Source: Gemmatimonadales bacterium UBA1120 (lineage in GTDB: Bacteria; Gemmatimonadota; Gemmatimonadetes; Longimicrobiales; Gaopeijiaceae). From it: DNA of 64,000 nucleotides. Location: positions 718 to 64,717 of the forward strand of contig DCAZ01000115.1 of NCBI GenBank assembly GCA_002313925.1. The letters are read 5' to 3'. This document shows positions 26,038 to 35,318 of the stretch, piece after piece; position 1 is the first letter of the stretch; each line of letters starts with the position of its first letter. A program made the position numbers and the translations under genes. The notes beneath the pieces are model-generated. The model was given only the letters and a program-made list of their open reading frames with translations, ran no database searches and was not told the DNA's origin.

Positions 26038-26564
26038 TGGGGGGGCTCACCGGTTGGGGAACCAGCATTCGGGGATGCCTCTGCGGATCCCAAGATGGGG
26101 TGCTTCATAGCATCGGGGAGTGATAGAAGTTGCGCTCCGATGAAGAGCATGGCACCGATCGGAATGACCGATTGAGCTACTGCCGCCGGCACCCACGGGA
26201 GTGAGATTAGCGTCGTACCACCGAGAACACTTAACACCTGAATTCCTGTCCAGGTAAGCGTTCCGAGGAAAGCAAGAACAAGAACCTCAGCAACGAGGAC
26301 CACAAACATTCTCAGGTTGCCTGAGAGTTTGTCCACCAGAGTGGGTACTCCGATGTGGGCCCTATGTAGAGCTGCTAATGCTGCCCCATAGTAGGTCAAC
26401 CAAGCGAGGAGAATGGACGCAACTTCATCGTACCAGACTAACGATGCTCCACTCTTCCGGAAGACAACCCCTACAACGACAACTAGAGCAAGCGAAGCCA
26501 TCAGGGAGAGGACCACCCCTTCCAGAATCTTTTGTAGCCCAGTTCGAGCCTTTGTTAATGTCAC
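26034..26564 (-). CDS. dctQ: TRAP transporter small permease DctQ
   Basis: A four-helix membrane subunit (176 residues from this start) that supports DctM. LVWYDEVASILLAWLTYYGAALAALHRAHIGV carries the conserved E..R/H pattern of the family, after a first helix (VLSLMASLALVVVVGVVF). The frame is open to an ATG at 26645, but that would overlap the DctP coding end by 71 nt; the GTG at 26564, ten bases after the DctP stop, gives the usual short N-terminus. Its end overlaps the dctM start by four bases. Confidence 0.85.
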   Translation of the reverse strand: MTLTKARTGLQKILEGVVLSLMASLALVVVVGVVFRKSGASLVWYDEVASILLAWLTYYGAALAALHRAHIGVPTLVDKLSGNLRMFVVLVAEVLVLAFLGTLTWTGIQVLSVLGGTTLISLPWVPAAVAQSVIPIGAMLFIGAQLLSLPDAMKHPILGSAEASPNAGSPTGEPPQ

Positions 26565-26574
26565 CAGAGCCAGT

Positions 26575-27600
26575 TCAGTTTGACCCCGCTGCAACAGCAC
26601 GCTCAACGAGAAGACCCCCTCCCTCAACTGCTTGGTCAAACTCATCGTAGATGTCGCTACTCGCTATCAAGAAGGCATCTCGATCAGGCCGTGTCACCTT
26701 AACTCCCTCAGCTTCAACCTGAGCCAAGAGCTCGTCGTCAAGTCGAGCTGCTGTGTCGTGAACAAATGTCTGAACCGAGCGAGCTTCTTCCTCCAAAACC
26801 CGGCGGACGTCAGCTGGTAACGCTGTCCAATGAGAAGATGAGACCACAACGTATCCAGGTGTATATACGTGGCCAGTGAGCGAAAGATGCTCCTGAACTT
26901 CATACAGTTTGGACCCCCAAATCTGTGCGAGCGGGTTCTCTTGGCCGTCTATCACACCAGTCTGCAGTCCTATAAAAACCTCGGAAAGGGCCATTGGAGT
27001 CGGGTTAGCACCCAAGGTTTGAAAAAGTTTCACACGCCAAATACCACGAGGTGTTCGGAGCTTGATCCCAGAGAGATCATCGGGGCTTACAATTGGTCGA
27101 GTGTTATTCGTCACATGCCGAAAACCATTTTCCCACAGAGCAATGATCCGATAGCCCTCTTGTTCTGCGAGTGGTACCAGTTCAGGCCAAACGACCTCTT
27201 TTTCAATTTCACGCATGTGCGCACGGTCCCGCACAAGATAGGGCATTTCAAATAGGCCAAATTCATCTATCCGTGAGGACATAACAGTAGACGGCAGTGC
27301 GAAGTCAACCGTACCGAGCTTGATCTTTTGGAGCAACAACTCATCGCCACCTAGTTGACTCGAGCCATATACCACGACCTCGAATCCATCTAGTCGCTCG
27401 TTGGCCCGACGAGCAAATTCTTCGGCGGAAAGAGCAAACAGAGATCCCGGTTCACCGACATGACCAAAGGTGAGTTCTCGTGGCCCAGTCGCCCTCTCCG
27501 CACAGCTACCAAGTCCCAGGACGAAAGCGGATGCTGCCAGCACGAAAAACACTCGGATAAGCGTCGGTGTGGCTAACACGATCTCACGATTCCAGTTCAT
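26575..27600 (-). CDS. dctP: TRAP transporter substrate-binding protein DctP
   Basis: A 341-residue periplasmic solute receptor. The signal ends in a lipobox (VLGLGSC, Cys33), so it is membrane-tethered. LTFGHVGEPGSLFALSAEEFARRANERLDG opens the domain. The conserved arginine that pairs with the substrate carboxylate lies in LSGIKLRTPRG, and VIDGQENPLAQIW is the usual hinge region. The carboxylate-binding Arg makes an organic acid the likely cargo. The gene overlaps the upstream aminotransferase by four bases. Confidence 0.92.
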   Translation of the reverse strand: MNWNREIVLATPTLIRVFFVLAASAFVLGLGSCAERATGPRELTFGHVGEPGSLFALSAEEFARRANERLDGFEVVVYGSSQLGGDELLLQKIKLGTVDFALPSTVMSSRIDEFGLFEMPYLVRDRAHMREIEKEVVWPELVPLAEQEGYRIIALWENGFRHVTNNTRPIVSPDDLSGIKLRTPRGIWRVKLFQTLGANPTPMALSEVFIGLQTGVIDGQENPLAQIWGSKLYEVQEHLSLTGHVYTPGYVVVSSSHWTALPADVRRVLEEEARSVQTFVHDTAARLDDELLAQVEAEGVKVTRPDRDAFLIASSDIYDEFDQAVEGGGLLVERAVAAGSN

Positions 27601-28823
27601 TCAGCCTTGCTCTTATTAAGCAGGAATGCCATGGCGGCAGAAACCCCCTCCCTGTTGATCGGTACCCCGGCAGAAACTAACCCCATCTCCACCCCAGCAA
27701 GTGTCCCCATGAGTGACAGGGCATTGAAGTAACCAAGATGTCCAACTCTAAAGATCCGACCCTGAAGCTTACCAAGACCCGTTCCCAAAGACATGTCAAA
27801 TTGCTCCAAAACGATCCTTCGCACCTCATCCGCGTCAACTCCATCTGGCATCATAACAGCTGTTAGCGCGTTGCTGGACTCAGCAGGTTCCAGTGGGTAG
27901 CCCTCTAAGCCCCAAGCAGAAACCGCCGCACGAGCTGCACCCGCAAGTCTTGTATGGCGCTGCAATACATCGGGCAAGCCCTCTTCACGAAGCATCGACA
28001 GTGCTTCGTCGAGTCCAAAGAAGAGGTTTGTGGCCGGTGTGTAGGGGAAAAACCCGTTCTTGTTAAACTCCAAGTGATCGCGCCAACTCCAGTACGAGTT
28101 AGGTAATCCAGGTGATTCACTAGCAGCAAGAGCCCTCGGACTTAGTGCGACAAACGACAGACCCGGAGGAAGCATAAGCCCCTTCTGAGAACCAGTGACC
28201 GTCACATCCACCCCCCATTCATCATGCCGGAAATCAGTCACTCCAAGGGATGACACCGTATCCACCATAAGAAGTGCCGGGCAGCTGGATTCTCGCAAAG
28301 CATTACCGATCGCCGCGACATCGCTAGTTACCCCGGTCGATGTTTCGTTGTGTACCACCAAAATAGCCTTGACGTTACGCGCCTTTTCCGAATGGAGCGC
28401 TTCCATCACTGCATCGGCTGTCAGACCCCGACGCGAGTCCCAAGGTTTGAACTGCACGTGCAGACCGAAGCGCCCAGCGACCTCTGCCCACTTCTCAGCA
28501 AAAAAACCTTGATTGAACGCCAGCACACCGTCACCGGGTGACAGCACATTGGTGATCGCTGCCTCCCATGCACCTGTTGCAGATGACGGATAGATGAGGA
28601 CAGGATGTTCGGTTCTAAAAACCAGCTTCATTTCCCCTAGGAGTCGGTGAGTCATCGCTTGGAACTCTGGACCACGATGATCAATTGTTGGCCGAGACAT
28701 CGCGCGCAGTACACGATCCGGCACATTGGTCGGTCCCGGCAGCTGTAGGAAGTGGCGTCCGCTTTGGTAGGGCACGAGCGTCTGTGGTTGGGTGCAACCC
28801 GGGTCAGGGAGCCGTAGACTCAC
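27597..28823 (-). CDS. Class V aminotransferase (alanine/serine-glyoxylate type)
   Basis: A PLP enzyme of about 408 residues, fold type I. FLQLPGPTNVPDRVLRAMSRPTIDHRGPEF is the start of alanine-glyoxylate/serine-glyoxylate/serine-pyruvate aminotransferases. VHNETSTGV, LMVDTVSSLG and the PLP lysine (Lys214 in GSQKGLMLPPGLSF) follow. It probably moves an amino group between serine, alanine or aspartate and glyoxylate or pyruvate. Start is uncertain: GTG 28823 is used because the longest frame overlaps the divergent FAD gene; GTG 28775 is also possible. It is the first gene of the TRAP operon. Confidence 0.85.
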   Translation of the reverse strand: MSLRLPDPGCTQPQTLVPYQSGRHFLQLPGPTNVPDRVLRAMSRPTIDHRGPEFQAMTHRLLGEMKLVFRTEHPVLIYPSSATGAWEAAITNVLSPGDGVLAFNQGFFAEKWAEVAGRFGLHVQFKPWDSRRGLTADAVMEALHSEKARNVKAILVVHNETSTGVTSDVAAIGNALRESSCPALLMVDTVSSLGVTDFRHDEWGVDVTVTGSQKGLMLPPGLSFVALSPRALAASESPGLPNSYWSWRDHLEFNKNGFFPYTPATNLFFGLDEALSMLREEGLPDVLQRHTRLAGAARAAVSAWGLEGYPLEPAESSNALTAVMMPDGVDADEVRRIVLEQFDMSLGTGLGKLQGRIFRVGHLGYFNALSLMGTLAGVEMGLVSAGVPINREGVSAAMAFLLNKSKAE

Positions 28824-28876
28824 GCCGACGAGAAGGTTCAACTTACACAGTCCCCTAGCGCCCGACACTATCACAC

Positions 28877-31756
28877 ATGGCCGCAAGCGATATCCAACCC
28901 GGAGATCCTGGGCTCGAGAAGAAGCTCCGACACGCAGTGGAAGGAGAAGTGCGTTTTGATGCCTTCACACGTGGGATATTCTCTACTGATGCTTCTCACT
29001 ACCAGGTCGAACCACTCGGCGTTGTCTTTCCTGCAACTGCAGAAGATATCCAAGTAGTCATGGAAGTAGCCCGGGAGGAGAACGTTCCTGTGCTTCCGCG
29101 CGGTGCGGGAACCTCCCAGTGCGGCCAAACGGTAGGTCGTGCGATTGTCGTCGACGTTAGCCGCCATCTCAACCAAATAGGTGGTATGAATGGCGATGAG
29201 ATCGAAGTCGAACCTGGGGTGGTCCTAGACCATTTGAACGCCCGTTTACGGCAGCGGCATCAGTGGTTTCCAGTCGATCCTTCCACTGGGAGTCGTGCAA
29301 CACTCGGGGGAATGGCGGGAAATAATAGCGCGGGTGCCCGCTCTCTCCGATATGGAACGATGGTAGATAACGTCTCGGCCATCGAAGTAGTGCTCCCAGA
29401 CGGTCGCAGACTCTGGCTAGGGTCAGAAGAGTCCGAAGAGCACTACATGCCGACTGAACTCGCGTTCTTGAGAAACCTCTATGCGAATCATGCAGCAGAA
29501 ATCATTCAGCGCACACCCAAGACGATGCGGAATGTGGCTGGTTACAATCTTGCCAGTCTAAATCCAAACCAGGAAAATCTCGCGCAACTCTTGGTGGGCT
29601 CCGAAGGGACCCTCGCATTCTTTGTGCGTTTGCGTCTGAAGCTCAGCCCACTACTTCGCTCAAGAGTTCTGGGTATTTGCCACTTCGATGGTCTACTCAA
29701 AGCACTCGACACCGTCCAGCATATCGTAAAGCTGAGCCCAACTGCGGTAGAGCTGATAGACCAGAACATCTTGAGCCTTGGAGCAAGACACCCAGACTTC
29801 CGGAGTGCCATGAGTGATTTCGTGACAGGCACCCCAAAAGCGTTACTCCTAGTCGAGTTTTCCGAAGAACTTCCAGGGACAGACCTGGGCGATAAGCTGA
29901 ATGAACTTGAGGAACTTTTGAGCGAGTTAGGGCACCCGAACAGTGTAGTGCGTGCAGAAACTGAATCACTCCAATCAGCAGCCTGGAGTGTACGCAAGGA
30001 AGGTCTCAATATCGTGATGTCGATGGCAGGTCCCAGAAAGCCCATTTCGTTCATCGAGGACTGTGCGGTGCCACTAGAACACCTGTCTAGCTACGCTCGG
30101 CATGTGGACGAGATTTTTTCTAAGCATGGAGTAGAGGGGACCTGGTACGCACACGCGTCTGTTGGATGTCTGCACGTTCGCCCTGCCCTAAACCTCAGGG
30201 ATCCTAGTGACGTTCGCCGCATGCGCGCGATTGCGGAAGAGACCCATGAGGTCGTGCGGCGCTACGGAGGGACACACTCCGGAGAACACGGTGACGGCTT
30301 CCTTAGATCAGAGTTTATCAAGCCGATGCTGGGTGAACGGATGGAACGGATCTTTGGAGAAGTTAAAGAGACTTTCGACCCTCATGGTCTCATGAATCCC
30401 GGTAAGATTATCAATCCCCCTCGGATGGATGACCCTACTTTATTCAGGTTCCAAGCCGAAAATGTAGAGAAGAAGCTACCAGTGGTCTTAGACTGGTCTC
30501 AGGACGGGGGAGTCCTAACTGCACTGGAACAATGCAACAACAATGGTGCGTGCCTCAAATCAGATCCAGGGGTGATGTGTCCCTCATATCGTGTCACTCA
30601 AGATGAACGACATTCGACCCGAGGACGAGCTAATGCGCTCCGACTCGCCGTTACCGGACAACTCGGTGCAACCGGCCTAGATTCACCAGAGATGGCAGAG
30701 GCAATGTCGCTGTGTATTTCTTGTAAGGGATGTAAGCGAGAGTGCCCAACCGGCATCGACATGGCGGCCTTGAAATTGGAGTGGCAGTATCACCAAAATC
30801 GACACTCAGGTGTTCCCATCCGAACGCGATTGCTAGGAGGGTTGCCACGAGTAGCACCCTGGGCAACGCAAATCGGACAGTTAGTGAATTTCCTCGGAAA
30901 ACTACCCCTTGGGCGTCGCGTGCTCGGCTTTGCTCCCACGCGAAAGTTACCCCAATGGCACGGGTCACCCTGGAACGACAGTGAACTCCCACCCCCGGCC
31001 ACCGTTACTGGTCCAGCTGACGTCATACTTTTCGTTGATACTTTCACGAGGTGGTTTGAACCTGAGGTTCCCCGGGCAGCTAAAAACTTGCTAGAAGCAG
31101 GCGCGTGGCAGACCCAAACACTGCAGCATCCAGGTCGTCCACTCTGTTGCGGACGTACCTACCTAAGTGGGGGTATGCTTGACGAGGCGAAACGAGAACT
31201 CCGACGCGTCTTGGACGCATTGGCTCCAGCAGCGCGGGCAGGAACATGGATCGTCGGATTAGAGCCATCTTGCATCTACACCTTACGGGATGAGGCGCCT
31301 GCATTACTACCAGGGGACGATGCGGATGTGGTAGCCGAGCGAGTACTACTCCTAGAGGAGTTCCTCGACCAAGAATGGGCACAAGGCCACACTCTTTCTT
31401 TTAAACCACTTAAAAAGCGGCGACTCAAGGTGCACGGTCATTGTCACCAAAAAGCATTTGGCACAGTCAATGCCAGTGTCCGAATGCTGGAGAGAATTCC
31501 GGACTTAACCGTAGAGGAGATCCCTTCAGGATGCTGCGGCATGGCCGGGGCATTCGGCTATCAAGCCGAGCACTACGACGTGTCGATGGCAATGGCTGAA
31601 TTGGACTTGCTACCGGCAGTTCGGGCCACAGACGAGACAACAGAAATCGTCGCGAGCGGGACAAGTTGTCGCGCTCAAATCAGGGACGGGACAGGCCGGA
31701 CGGCCCTACACCCTGCGGTGTTACTCCAAAGAGCACTTACAGAACCGGGCGACTAA
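28877..31756 (+). CDS. FAD/Fe-S 2-hydroxyacid dehydrogenase (GlcD-GlcF fusion, YdiJ-like)
   Basis: A 959-residue fused oxidoreductase. Residues about 35-210 form the FAD-binding domain (VPVLPRGAGTSQCGQTVG; STGSRATLGGMAGNNSAGARS) and 230-520 the FAD-oxidase C-terminal domain (GTHSGEHGDG near the metal/FAD site; HGLMNPGKI). Two Fe-S cysteine groups follow (CNNNGACLKSDPGVMC near 553, CISCKGCKRECP near 613), then two CCG cysteine domains (CCGRTYLSGG near 757; SGCCGMAGAFGY near 885). E. coli YdiJ, of the same build, oxidises D-2-hydroxyglutarate; related enzymes take glycolate or D-lactate. Electrons go to the respiratory chain. It is divergent from the TRAP operon with only about 54 nt between. 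Confidence 0.9.
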   Translation: MAASDIQPGDPGLEKKLRHAVEGEVRFDAFTRGIFSTDASHYQVEPLGVVFPATAEDIQVVMEVAREENVPVLPRGAGTSQCGQTVGRAIVVDVSRHLNQIGGMNGDEIEVEPGVVLDHLNARLRQRHQWFPVDPSTGSRATLGGMAGNNSAGARSLRYGTMVDNVSAIEVVLPDGRRLWLGSEESEEHYMPTELAFLRNLYANHAAEIIQRTPKTMRNVAGYNLASLNPNQENLAQLLVGSEGTLAFFVRLRLKLSPLLRSRVLGICHFDGLLKALDTVQHIVKLSPTAVELIDQNILSLGARHPDFRSAMSDFVTGTPKALLLVEFSEELPGTDLGDKLNELEELLSELGHPNSVVRAETESLQSAAWSVRKEGLNIVMSMAGPRKPISFIEDCAVPLEHLSSYARHVDEIFSKHGVEGTWYAHASVGCLHVRPALNLRDPSDVRRMRAIAEETHEVVRRYGGTHSGEHGDGFLRSEFIKPMLGERMERIFGEVKETFDPHGLMNPGKIINPPRMDDPTLFRFQAENVEKKLPVVLDWSQDGGVLTALEQCNNNGACLKSDPGVMCPSYRVTQDERHSTRGRANALRLAVTGQLGATGLDSPEMAEAMSLCISCKGCKRECPTGIDMAALKLEWQYHQNRHSGVPIRTRLLGGLPRVAPWATQIGQLVNFLGKLPLGRRVLGFAPTRKLPQWHGSPWNDSELPPPATVTGPADVILFVDTFTRWFEPEVPRAAKNLLEAGAWQTQTLQHPGRPLCCGRTYLSGGMLDEAKRELRRVLDALAPAARAGTWIVGLEPSCIYTLRDEAPALLPGDDADVVAERVLLLEEFLDQEWAQGHTLSFKPLKKRRLKVHGHCHQKAFGTVNASVRMLERIPDLTVEEIPSGCCGMAGAFGYQAEHYDVSMAMAELDLLPAVRATDETTEIVASGTSCRAQIRDGTGRTALHPAVLLQRALTEPGD

Positions 31757-31805
31757 GGCCCACTGATGGATAAGCCCGGATCGATGCAAAGTTGATTCGT
31801 ACTGC

Positions 31806-33404
31806 CTAACTCAATTTGACCACAACCGCAGTAGATACTTCGGGTAGATCCAGGAGTGCATCACGAACTTTCGTATCTACCGTGCCGTCTACTGCGATAG
31901 CAGCTATGGCTTCCCCTCCCGCAGTAAGCCGAGCCTGGTGGTATTCGGCAATATTGATCGCGTGGCCCCCCAAAAGGGTTCCGACCCGGCCGATAACGCC
32001 TGGTACATCTTGGTTCCTTAGCACAATCAGTGTTCCGTCAGGCACAATATCAACATGATAATCTCGGATTCGAACAATTCGGGGATGTGCGTCACCCAAC
32101 AGAGCACCAGCAAGTCTCAGATTCTCGCCTTCAGCCTTAACGATGATCTCAACAAACTCAGAATAGTCAGTTCGTCTGGAGAGATAGGCTTGTGAGATGC
32201 CGATTCCGCGCTGTCTGGCAAGATATCCAGCACTGACAAAATTCACCTTCCGTGACCCCATAATGTTCTTGAGCAATCCCATGAGAACATACGCGGTCAG
32301 AGATGGAAGAACTTCTTCAAGCCCACCTGAGTAACGCACCTCTATACCCCTGATTCCACCTTTAGCAAGCGCACATGCGAGAATTCCTAAGCGTTGACCA
32401 AGAGCAAAAATAGGTCCGCATTCCTGCAGTGTGGCACCTCCAAAGGCTGGGGCATTGAGAGCATGAGAAAGATCGCCCTCTAGGAGTGCAGCCTTGACGG
32501 CCCCACTGATCTCGGTAGCGACCAATTCCTGAGCCTCCAGTGTCGAGGCCCCAAGGTGGGGGGTAAGTACTACGCCAGAAGCCTTACGTAACGGGCTGTC
32601 GTCTTCGAGTGGTTCGTTTTCATAAACGTCAAGCGCAGCCCCTGCGATTCTTTCTTCATTCAGCGCCACTGCAAGAGCCGCCTCATCGATGACTTGACCT
32701 CTTGAGACATTCACAATGAAGGCGCTCTTTTTCATGCGGGATATAGTTTTCTGGTCAATCATCCCTCGAGTGTCATCTGTAAGTGGAACATGTAAAGATA
32801 GGACGTCTGCACTCTCAATGACTGTTCCCAGATCAGCACGGTTCAGACCCAGTTCCTTAGCTCTTTCATCAGTGAGATATGGGTCACTAACCACAACGTG
32901 CATACCAAAGGCACGACAGCGCTGCGCAACTTCCTGGCCAACACGGCCAGCACCAACTAGGCCAAGCGTGCGACCTCGAAGTTCTGCTCCCTTGAAGCGA
33001 CCCCGATCCCACTCCCCTCGGCGGACTGAAGCATCAGCACTCGGAACTCTGCGAACCACCGAGAGCATCAGTGCAAGTGTGAGCTCCGCAGCAGATACGG
33101 TATTACCCGCAGGCGCGTTGAGTACCGCAATGCCACGCTCGGTAGCCGCATCTAGATCAATATTGTCAACACCAACCCCGGCGCGCCCAATAACTTTCAG
33201 GCTCTGGGCCTCAGCCAACATGTCAGAGTCAATCTTCGTAGCGCTCCTGACTATCAAACCATCAGCACTAGGCAGCGCATTACGAAAGTCAGTGGAAGAT
33301 GAATCATTGATCTCGACGAGTTTGAACTGACTATCTTCTCGTAATAGCTGCAGGCCGCTCCCGGAGATGTTGTCAGTAACGAGAACGGAAAACGTCAACG
33401 CCAT
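31806..33404 (-). CDS. serA: D-3-phosphoglycerate dehydrogenase
   Basis: A 532-residue long-form SerA, first enzyme of serine synthesis, oxidising 3-phosphoglycerate with NAD. The substrate/NAD domains span 1-310 (GRAGVGVDNIDLDAATERGI; nucleotide site LGLVGAGRVGQEVAQRC; catalytic Arg in NVSRGQVIDE, Glu in DVYENEPL, His in LTPHLGAST). An intervening ASB domain (about 320-450) and a C-terminal ACT domain (about 455-532, VLRNQDVPGVIGRVGTLLGGHAINIAEY) allow serine control. The start ATG overlaps the aminotransferase stop by one base (TGATG), so the two enzymes are co-translated. Confidence 0.95.
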   Translation of the reverse strand: MALTFSVLVTDNISGSGLQLLREDSQFKLVEINDSSSTDFRNALPSADGLIVRSATKIDSDMLAEAQSLKVIGRAGVGVDNIDLDAATERGIAVLNAPAGNTVSAAELTLALMLSVVRRVPSADASVRRGEWDRGRFKGAELRGRTLGLVGAGRVGQEVAQRCRAFGMHVVVSDPYLTDERAKELGLNRADLGTVIESADVLSLHVPLTDDTRGMIDQKTISRMKKSAFIVNVSRGQVIDEAALAVALNEERIAGAALDVYENEPLEDDSPLRKASGVVLTPHLGASTLEAQELVATEISGAVKAALLEGDLSHALNAPAFGGATLQECGPIFALGQRLGILACALAKGGIRGIEVRYSGGLEEVLPSLTAYVLMGLLKNIMGSRKVNFVSAGYLARQRGIGISQAYLSRRTDYSEFVEIIVKAEGENLRLAGALLGDAHPRIVRIRDYHVDIVPDGTLIVLRNQDVPGVIGRVGTLLGGHAINIAEYHQARLTAGGEAIAAIAVDGTVDTKVRDALLDLPEVSTAVVVKLS

Positions 33405-34546
33405 CAGCTGAGGACTTCGGCGAGGACAGAGAGCAATTCCTCTAATTCGTCTAGGGTGTGCTCGCCCATGTGTCCGATGCGAAATGTTGTAGGCTTAAGT
33501 TTCCCATATCCCCCTCCGATGACCCATCCCCGCTCTTTGACAGCATCGACGATCGATGGAGCACTCACCCCATCCGGTACCTGAACAGCTGTTACTGTCG
33601 GAGAACGATGGCCCTCCGCGGCGACTACCTTCAGCTGAACACCCGAAGAGCTCATCTCCTCGACCCACGCCCAAGTGCGTTCAGCCATCTTTTGATGACG
33701 TACCCAACGACCTTCCATTGTTTCTTCAGCCATCAAGCGGAGTTGTACCTGAAGCGCAAAGAGGGTTGAGAGCGCAGGTGTAGTGGGTGTCTGTAGCTTC
33801 TCTATATTCTCAGAGTATCTAACTAAGTCAAAGTAGTAGCCCCGGCCACCCACTTCTTTGGCTCGCTCAATCATCGAGCTAGATGCCACACCAAACGAAA
33901 CACCAGGCGGTATAGAGAAGGCCTTCTGTCCACCAGTCAGAACAAAATCAAGTCCCCAAGAATCAGTTTGGAGTTCGGCACCGGCTGCACCGCTCACTGA
34001 GTCAACCAACAGAAGAGTTCCCGCATGCTGGTGCACTACCTCAGAGAGCGTCTGTAAATCGTTTAATACCCCAGTAGAAGTCTCGGAGTGAGCCACTGTA
34101 ACGGCGTCGTATTTTTTGGCCGATAGGGCCGCGGCGACTCGGTCAGGATCCTGCGCTTCTCCCCAAGGAATAGCAACCTCATCGACTTCGAGGCCACAGT
34201 GACATGCGATACTTGAGAAGCGTTTACTAAACGCACCATTTACAAGTGAGAGCACCCGATTCGAAGCACCATTACGGATTGCAGCCTCCATAAGGCCAGT
34301 ACCCGAGCATGGGACAATGAATACCGGACGTTCGGTCCGAAATGCGTCCTTGAGTCCGGCCTGTAACTCACCGATGAAAGCCTGCACATCCGGCCCTCGG
34401 TGACCTGTCATCGGTTGAAGTTGAGCAGCAAGCACTTCAGGGCGGACTTCAACAGGACCGGGTAGGAAGAAGCGTCCGTAGGGGCGGGTCAAACCCTTAG
34501 GGTCTGGGTGATTCAATTTATTAGTTCGAGGAACATCCCGATTCAC
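33404..34546 (-). CDS. Class V aminotransferase, probably for serine synthesis
   Basis: A 380-residue PLP enzyme related to the one at 27597. FFLPGPVEVRPEVLAAQLQPMTGHRGPD opens it, SETSTGVLND and VDSVSGAAGAE follow, and Lys208 in TGGQKAFSIPPGVSF binds PLP. Its direct coupling to serA suggests it makes phosphoserine from 3-phosphohydroxypyruvate, a role class V enzymes of this type fill in some organisms without the usual SerC; serine-pyruvate or serine-glyoxylate transamination is the alternative. GTG start, no clear SD. The dCMP deaminase gene lies 109 nt downstream. Confidence 0.85.
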   Translation of the reverse strand: MNRDVPRTNKLNHPDPKGLTRPYGRFFLPGPVEVRPEVLAAQLQPMTGHRGPDVQAFIGELQAGLKDAFRTERPVFIVPCSGTGLMEAAIRNGASNRVLSLVNGAFSKRFSSIACHCGLEVDEVAIPWGEAQDPDRVAAALSAKKYDAVTVAHSETSTGVLNDLQTLSEVVHQHAGTLLLVDSVSGAAGAELQTDSWGLDFVLTGGQKAFSIPPGVSFGVASSSMIERAKEVGGRGYYFDLVRYSENIEKLQTPTTPALSTLFALQVQLRLMAEETMEGRWVRHQKMAERTWAWVEEMSSSGVQLKVVAAEGHRSPTVTAVQVPDGVSAPSIVDAVKERGWVIGGGYGKLKPTTFRIGHMGEHTLDELEELLSVLAEVLS

Positions 34547-34655
34547 TAAGAAGTTGGGATAGGCGCTCTGAGGTTTCGGAAGAAACTAATGGTTCAGCGA
34601 ATATTTTTCATGGGCCTTGAAGCCTCCGATCAAGGCAGTCCCTATGACGGTCTGT

Positions 34656-35168
34656 TTAATCCCTCCAGGCATCCTTCCATTTCGAATAGGGCAAAGCCAC
34701 CAACCCGCCTTGCTCAAGTACTGCCAGGCCCGCTGTATCACGATACTGCTCACGATAGAAAACGTAGGATATGTTTGCCTGTATCATTAATTTTGCACAC
34801 ACCACACACGGGCTCGCGGTTATAAATGCGACCTTGTCACGCATTTGCCCAGGTGCCTTCACGAGAGCGTTCATCTCAGAATGGATGCAACCACACCTGC
34901 CCTGCTCAGTTGAGTCACATTTGTTCGGAAAGCCCCGAGCATTACCGTTGTACCCTATCGCGACAACATTTTCCAGGCCGGCATCTGTAATCACTGTCCC
35001 GACCTGGAGCCTCGCACAGGTTGAACGTTTAGCAAGCTCTTCAGCCATACGCATATAGACTTCATAGAGAGGGGGCCGACTCACATTCACGTCCACCCCG
35101 TCCTCCCGGTCACTGAGATTCAAAGGGTGACTGTTATCCCGGACTCCATCCTTGTGAATCAGCGGCAC
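34656..35168 (-). CDS. Deoxycytidylate deaminase family protein
   Basis: A 170-residue zinc deaminase that converts dCMP to dUMP for thymidylate supply. The zinc/catalytic site is CIHSEMNAL (His96, Glu98 as proton shuttle) with ASPCVVCAKLM (Cys121, Cys124). GTVITDAGLENVVAIGYNGNARGFPN is the usual substrate region. About 30 residues precede the domain. Start is GTG with a very strong AAAGGAGGAGGT upstream. It is on the same strand as the downstream aminotransferase-serA pair only in the sense of orientation: it lies after their transcript, so co-transcription is possible but not required. Confidence 0.9.
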   Translation of the reverse strand: MPLIHKDGVRDNSHPLNLSDREDGVDVNVSRPPLYEVYMRMAEELAKRSTCARLQVGTVITDAGLENVVAIGYNGNARGFPNKCDSTEQGRCGCIHSEMNALVKAPGQMRDKVAFITASPCVVCAKLMIQANISYVFYREQYRDTAGLAVLEQGGLVALPYSKWKDAWRD

Positions 35169-35318
35169 ACTACCTCCTCCTTTGATTCGAGCAACTCTAT
35201 CAATCTCAGACCAGGCCGGCGAGTACTCAACCGAAGCCGAAGGCAGGCAAGACGGATCCGAACCGCCTCACCCCTCATGGCCATTTTCCGGGCCGGAGAC
35301 GATACCGACCCAAGTACC

